Assembly: GCA_900555915.1 (NCBI GenBank)
Contig: USNC01000050.1
Coordinates: forward strand, 1-8,474
Direction of reading: 5' to 3'
Length of the DNA: 8,474 bases
Source of the DNA: an uncultured Porphyromonadaceae bacterium
GTDB taxonomy: Bacteria; Bacteroidota; Bacteroidia; Bacteroidales; Muribaculaceae
Position 1 is the first letter of the stretch; every line of letters begins with the position of its first letter. The position numbers and the translations under genes were made by a program. Below, one piece after another: positions 5,765 through 8,474 of this stretch. The notes below the pieces were generated by a model, which searched no databases, was not told the DNA's origin, and was given only the letters and a program-made list of their open reading frames with translations.

Positions 5765-7048
5765 TTACGGGGCTTTGTCGTAGATGCTCTGGAGGGTTAC
5801 GGCAGGATCGAGCGATTCCATGATGTTTCGGATCACGGCGTCTCCCTTGTCAAGCAGTGTGCCGTCGTCATGGCGTATGATGCCGAAAGCCTCACGGCCA
5901 GTGGCGGTTGAGCCGTTGTCCCAGAAGATGAGCGGAATGCCGCGTTCTGCCGCCGCTTTGTTCACGTAGGAGATATAGTAGAGGCGGAATTTCTCGTCGT
6001 GCTCGTTGGCGCGTCTGGTGGCGCCCCATTCTCCGATGTACAGGCCTGTCCCGCTGGCGATGAATTTGTCGTGGAGTTTCTTGAAGGTGTTTCTGACATT
6101 GTCCTCATCTCCCCATGTGTCTTTCTTTCCTTGGGTTCCAGTATGTCCCCATTCCGTGTATTTCGCTTCTATGGCGAAAGTGTTGGGGTCGTAGAAGTGC
6201 ACGGCCACGAGGATGCGGTCGGTGGCGGAGTCGGTCGGTTTCACGAAGTTGCTGATGGTGAGGTCGGGGTTTGTGCAGTATCCCGGCACGCTGAGGAAAC
6301 GTGTGGCGTTGCTTCCTCCTGCAGCCCTGACCGCGTCGACGAATGCCTGGTTCCATTCGTTGAGCACTCTGTATTGCTTGCCTCCGTCCTTGCGGTTGTC
6401 GCCCCAACCCCAGCCGCCGTCGTGGATCTCGTTGAGAGACTCGAAAATCAGGAAATCGCCTTTGTCGGCAAATTTCCGGGCTATCTGTGTCCACATCGCC
6501 TTCAGTTGCGCCTTTGTGGCTTCATGCTTAGCCGGGTCGGCAGCGGCCCCCTTCGGGTCGAGCCAGTTTTTGCCGTCGGCTCCGTCATGGTGGATGTTGA
6601 TGATCGCCTTCAGTCCGGCGTCTTCGGCATATCCCACCACTTCGGCTATTCTGTCGAGCCATTCGGCCTTTATGGTGTAGTCGGGGGCATCGCCGGTCTG
6701 GCCGAGCCAGGTCACCGGTATGCGGACAGTGCTGAATCCATATTCCTTCAGTTTGCGGAAGAGTTGGGGGGTGGCTTTGGGATTGCCCCAGGCAGTTTCG
6801 GAGGCCACTCCATTGTTGTATGCGTCAAACTGGTTGCCGAGATTCCATCCTGCGCCCATGCTCTTTGCAAATTCCACCGATGTCAAGGCTGTGGGTTCCG
6901 GCTCCGGTTCGGGCTCGGGTGTGGTGGAGTCCTGCGCTGGCGGGGGTTCTGGTGCCGGGTTGGCGGGTTCGTCCTGCGGCGAGGAGGAGCAGGATGCGAT
7001 GATGGCGAAAGGAAGGCACATCATCATGAGTTTTTTCAAAAAGGACAT
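5765..7048 (-). CDS. GH5 endo-beta-glucanase lipoprotein (GH5_4-like)
   Basis: A 427-residue secreted enzyme expected to hydrolyse internal beta-1,4 bonds of plant glucans such as cellulose, mixed-linkage glucan or xyloglucan. Residues 1-19 form a lipoprotein signal ending IIAS before Cys20; a Pro-Glu-rich tether follows at about 27-53 (PEPEPEPEP). The catalytic (beta/alpha)8 barrel runs from about 57 to 415: MGAGWNLGNQFDA (64-76), Arg109 in STVRIPVTW, INIHHDG (150-156), acid/base Glu207 in FESLNEIHD, VHFYDP (283-288), nucleophile Glu340 in YIGEWGA, and Trp376 in LIFWDNGS. All usual GH5 residues are present and there is no carbohydrate-binding module. No SusC/SusD-like genes lie within this window, so it may act alone. 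Exact substrate and subfamily need a CAZy comparison. It is divergent from the Nudix gene and has its own promoter. Confidence 0.9.
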   Translation of the reverse strand: MSFLKKLMMMCLPFAIIASCSSSPQDEPANPAPEPPPAQDSTTPEPEPEPEPTALTSVEFAKSMGAGWNLGNQFDAYNNGVASETAWGNPKATPQLFRKLKEYGFSTVRIPVTWLGQTGDAPDYTIKAEWLDRIAEVVGYAEDAGLKAIINIHHDGADGKNWLDPKGAAADPAKHEATKAQLKAMWTQIARKFADKGDFLIFESLNEIHDGGWGWGDNRKDGGKQYRVLNEWNQAFVDAVRAAGGSNATRFLSVPGYCTNPDLTISNFVKPTDSATDRILVAVHFYDPNTFAIEAKYTEWGHTGTQGKKDTWGDEDNVRNTFKKLHDKFIASGTGLYIGEWGATRRANEHDEKFRLYYISYVNKAAAERGIPLIFWDNGSTATGREAFGIIRHDDGTLLDKGDAVIRNIMESLDPAVTLQSIYDKAP

Positions 7049-7078
7049 AAATGTATAAGGTTGAAAATTGAATTAATG

Positions 7079-7097
7079 CGGTCTTGCGGGAAGACCG
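7079..7097 (-). promoter_or_regulatory. Hairpin in the 5' leader of the GH5 message
   Basis: CGGTCTT (7079-7085) and AAGACCG (7091-7097) are perfect 7-bp arms around GCGGG. On the minus strand it sits about ten bases after the predicted transcript start and about 30 bases before the GH5 start codon. It could stabilise the mRNA 5' end or serve as a regulator site near the promoter. On the plus strand TTTT follows, but no plus-strand gene ends here, so a terminator role is unlikely. Confidence 0.5.
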
Positions 7098-7112
7098 TTT
7101 TGATTTATGTTG

Positions 7113-7143
7113 CAAATTTACGAATATTATTTCAATCTGCAAA
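7113..7143 (-). promoter_or_regulatory. Bacteroidetes-type promoter of the GH5 gene
   Basis: On the minus strand TTTG (7143-7140), a 19-bp spacer and TAAATTTG (7120-7113) fit the phylum's -33/-7 promoter. Transcription should begin near 7107, giving a leader of about 60 bases before ATG 7048-7046. No Shine-Dalgarno sequence is present in that leader. Confidence 0.77.
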
Positions 7144-7171
7144 GCCCGTAGTGGCGAAGTGAGCGATAGTA

Positions 7172-7203
7172 TTTGATAATTAAGGAAAATATGCTTAATT
7201 TTG
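7172..7203 (+). promoter_or_regulatory. Bacteroidetes-type promoter of the Nudix gene
   Basis: TTTG at 7172-7175, a 20-bp spacer and TAATTTTG at 7196-7203 fit the phylum's consensus. The transcript should start near 7209, about 20 bases before ATG 7229. Only 28 bp separate its -33 box from that of the opposite GH5 promoter, so a regulator bound between them could touch both. Confidence 0.8.
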
Positions 7204-7228
7204 CACCCGTTATTAAATTGGAAATAAA

Positions 7229-7750
7229 ATGAAGAAAGATAATTCGGAAGAGCTGTTTCCTGTGGTGGATGAGAATGGCGTGATAACGGGAAGTGCCACA
7301 AGAGGGGAGTGCCATGGAGGTTCGCGTCTGCTGCATCCTGTGGTGCATCTCCATGTGTTTGATGCTGAGGGGCGGTTGTATCTTCAGAAGCGTCCGGAAT
7401 GGAAAGATATCCAGCCAGGCAGATGGGATACGGCAGTGGGAGGACACATTGATCTCGGAGAGAATGTCGACATGGCCTTGAAAAGGGAGGCTAAGGAAGA
7501 ATTGAATCTCGAGGATTTCAGTTTCACGCATCTCGGCAGTTATGTGTTTGAGTCAGACAGGGAGCGAGAACTCATCAATGCGTTCAAGACGACAGTGGAT
7601 TGTCTGCCCTGTCCGAGCGACGAACTCGACGGAGGCCGCTTCTGGACAGCCGCAGAGATTGCTGCAAATATCGGGCAGGGTGTGTTCACACCAAACTTCG
7701 AGCAGGAATACGCCCGCTTTTTCGGTGAGGGTCGTGAAGGGGAGGAGTGA
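7229..7750 (+). CDS. Nudix hydrolase (IPP isomerase-like / YfcD-like)
   Basis: A 173-residue cytosolic enzyme. Nudix proteins hydrolyse diphosphates linked to another group, using Mg2+ held by the Nudix box. The box is at 72-94: Gly72-x5-Glu78-x7-Arg86-Glu87-Ala88-x-Glu90-Glu91, so all metal-binding acidic residues are present. The usual Gly near its end is replaced by Asn93 (EELNL). The N-terminal FPVVDENGVITGSATRGECH and then HPVVHLHVFDAEGRLYLQKR match the Nudix branch that resembles isopentenyl-diphosphate isomerase and E. coli YfcD. It is too far from that isomerase to claim the activity, and the substrate is unknown. ATG 7229 fits the promoter 26 bp upstream. It is divergent from GH5 and convergent with nth, with no base between the two stop codons. 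Confidence 0.88.
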   Translation: MKKDNSEELFPVVDENGVITGSATRGECHGGSRLLHPVVHLHVFDAEGRLYLQKRPEWKDIQPGRWDTAVGGHIDLGENVDMALKREAKEELNLEDFSFTHLGSYVFESDRERELINAFKTTVDCLPCPSDELDGGRFWTAAEIAANIGQGVFTPNFEQEYARFFGEGREGEE

Positions 7751-8398
7751 TCACTTGCCGTCGGAGATTGAGGGGTAGGACTTGCAGAAGTCGCGTATCA
7801 TGCACTCCCCGCAATGCGGGCGTCGGGCAGTGCAGACGTAGCGGCCATGGAGTATGAGCCAGTGGTGGGCGTCGGGCAGAAGATGCGGTGCGATGTTTTT
7901 CACGAGTTCCTTCTCCGTGGCGAGAGGCGTTGTTGAGTTGTGGGTCAGTCCGATGCGGTTGCACACGCGGAAGACGTGGGTGTCGACCGGCATGGCTGCT
8001 TTTCCCCACACTACGGCGAGCATCACGTTGGCGGTCTTCCTTCCTACCCCCGGCAACTTCATTAGGCTGTCAATATCGCCCGGCACGGTAGAATTGAAAT
8101 CCTCCACAAGCATTCGGGCCGCCTTTATGAGGTGGTTGGTTTTGTTGTTGGGATATGTGACGCTCCTTATAAATTGAAACACGTCTTCTTCCCTGGCTGC
8201 TGCGAGGTCTTCCGGATCGGGATATGCCTCGAATAGCGCGGGAGTCACCATGTTCACGCGTTTGTCCGTGCATTGTGCCGAGAGGATCACGGCAAGCAGA
8301 AGGTGGAATGGTGAGTCGTAGTCCAGTTCAGTCTTTGGTTCGGGCATTATCTCCTGAAATGTGTCGAGCACCCGTCCGTATCGTTCTTTCTTAGTCAT
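7751..8398 (-). CDS. nth: Endonuclease III (DNA glycosylase/AP lyase)
   Basis: A 215-residue base-excision repair enzyme that removes oxidised pyrimidines and cuts the DNA backbone at the resulting abasic site. All family marks are visible. LLLAVILSAQCTDKRVN at 33-49 begins the helical domain. The helix-hairpin-helix at 112-127 contains LPGVGRKTAN with catalytic Lys121. The second catalytic residue is Asp139 in PVDTHVFRV. The C-terminal [4Fe-4S] cluster ligands are Cys189-x6-Cys196-x2-Cys199-x5-Cys205. Length is normal for the family (E. coli 211). The start at 8398 gives the expected short N-terminus. No promoter is visible upstream; the leader is occupied by a heptad repeat starting about nine bases before the ATG and cut by the library end, so the real promoter or an upstream operon gene lies outside the window. 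Confidence 0.96.
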   Translation of the reverse strand: MTKKERYGRVLDTFQEIMPEPKTELDYDSPFHLLLAVILSAQCTDKRVNMVTPALFEAYPDPEDLAAAREEDVFQFIRSVTYPNNKTNHLIKAARMLVEDFNSTVPGDIDSLMKLPGVGRKTANVMLAVVWGKAAMPVDTHVFRVCNRIGLTHNSTTPLATEKELVKNIAPHLLPDAHHWLILHGRYVCTARRPHCGECMIRDFCKSYPSISDGK

Positions 8399-8407
8399 TT
8401 TATTTAA

Positions 8408-8442
8408 TGCACAATATTAATGCATAATGCACAATGCATAAT
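8408..8442. repeat. Heptad repeat TGCAYAA upstream of nth, cut by the fragment end
   Basis: Units TGCACAA (8408-8414), a degenerate TATTAA (8415-8420), TGCATAA (8421), TGCACAA (8428) and TGCATAA (8435-8441), then one more base before the adapter. C and T alternate at the fifth position, so the intact part follows a 14-bp dimer. It begins about nine bases upstream of the nth start codon and probably continues beyond the fragment end. Confidence 0.85.
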
Positions 8443-8474
8443 CTGTCTCTTATACACATCTGACGCTGCCGACG
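8443..8474 (-). other. Nextera Tn5 adapter (artificial sequence), right end
   Basis: These 32 bases are the reverse complement of the same read-1 Nextera adapter seen at the left end, lacking only its outermost base. The Tn5 mosaic end occupies 8443-8461. Genomic sequence ends at 8442. Confidence 0.97.

Noticed and set aside
5703..5783. 26-codon plus-strand frame starting MKPIMMPYSKE
   Set aside because: Too short, no promoter, and it overlaps the GH5 3' end.
5999..7162. 387-codon open frame on the plus strand opposite the GH5 gene
   Set aside because: The minus-strand GH5 frame has a lipoprotein signal and every catalytic motif. The plus-strand frame is low-complexity (Val/Gly/Phe-rich), spans the GH5 promoter and resembles no family; it is a shadow of the GC-rich codon pattern.

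Overview
The window reads as one complete sequenced fragment from a gut-type Bacteroidales bacterium; a Muribaculaceae- or Prevotella-like member is my guess, not demonstrated. Three things support the phylum. The first genes match the arrangement coaX (type III pantothenate kinase) - outer-membrane barrel protein - lptC - CNNM/CorC membrane protein that I know from Bacteroidales. Three promoters fit the Bacteroidetes form TTTG-N19/20-TAnnTTTG. The genes lack Shine-Dalgarno sequences. Both outer ends (1-42 and 8443-8474) are Illumina/Nextera Tn5 adapter, not genome, and the left end also carries an i5 index.

Layout. 43-189: 3' end of coaX, overlapping the next gene by 14 bp. 176-1432: secreted outer-membrane beta-barrel protein. 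1462-2028: LptC-like lipoprotein. 2029-2084: a telomere-like heptad repeat that fills the gap before the next gene. 2090-3373: CNNM/CorC transporter-like protein. These four genes form one plus-strand operon centred on envelope functions. The operon stops abruptly 13 bp after the CNNM stop codon, at a complete IS66-family element of the transposase-only type (3387-5048). That element has 17-bp perfect terminal inverted repeats, an intact DDE transposase and its own promoter, but no target-site duplication.

Right of the IS lies an accessory stretch of about 0.7 kb without an intact long gene (5049-5764). It holds an AT-rich block with several dyad symmetries, a 47-codon remnant of a KilA-N-domain gene that looks like its N-terminus joined to its C-terminus, and a strong 10-bp hairpin. 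Housekeeping sequence follows: a GH5 endo-glucanase lipoprotein on the minus strand (5765-7048), and divergent from it a Nudix hydrolase (7229-7750), with well-formed promoters for both between them. Last comes nth (endonuclease III, minus strand, 7751-8398), whose stop codon abuts the Nudix stop codon. A second heptad repeat (TGCAYAA) sits immediately upstream of nth and is cut by the right adapter.

The strongest observations are these. Two unrelated 7-bp repeats, both built as alternating 14-bp dimers, sit right against start codons. The IS66 copy has different flanks and lies exactly where the conserved operon breaks. The KilA-N remnant looks like an internal-deletion scar. The transposase promoter decides the start codon and may give a leaderless GTG-initiated message. 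I see no convincing new multi-gene system, CRISPR array, tRNA or rRNA.
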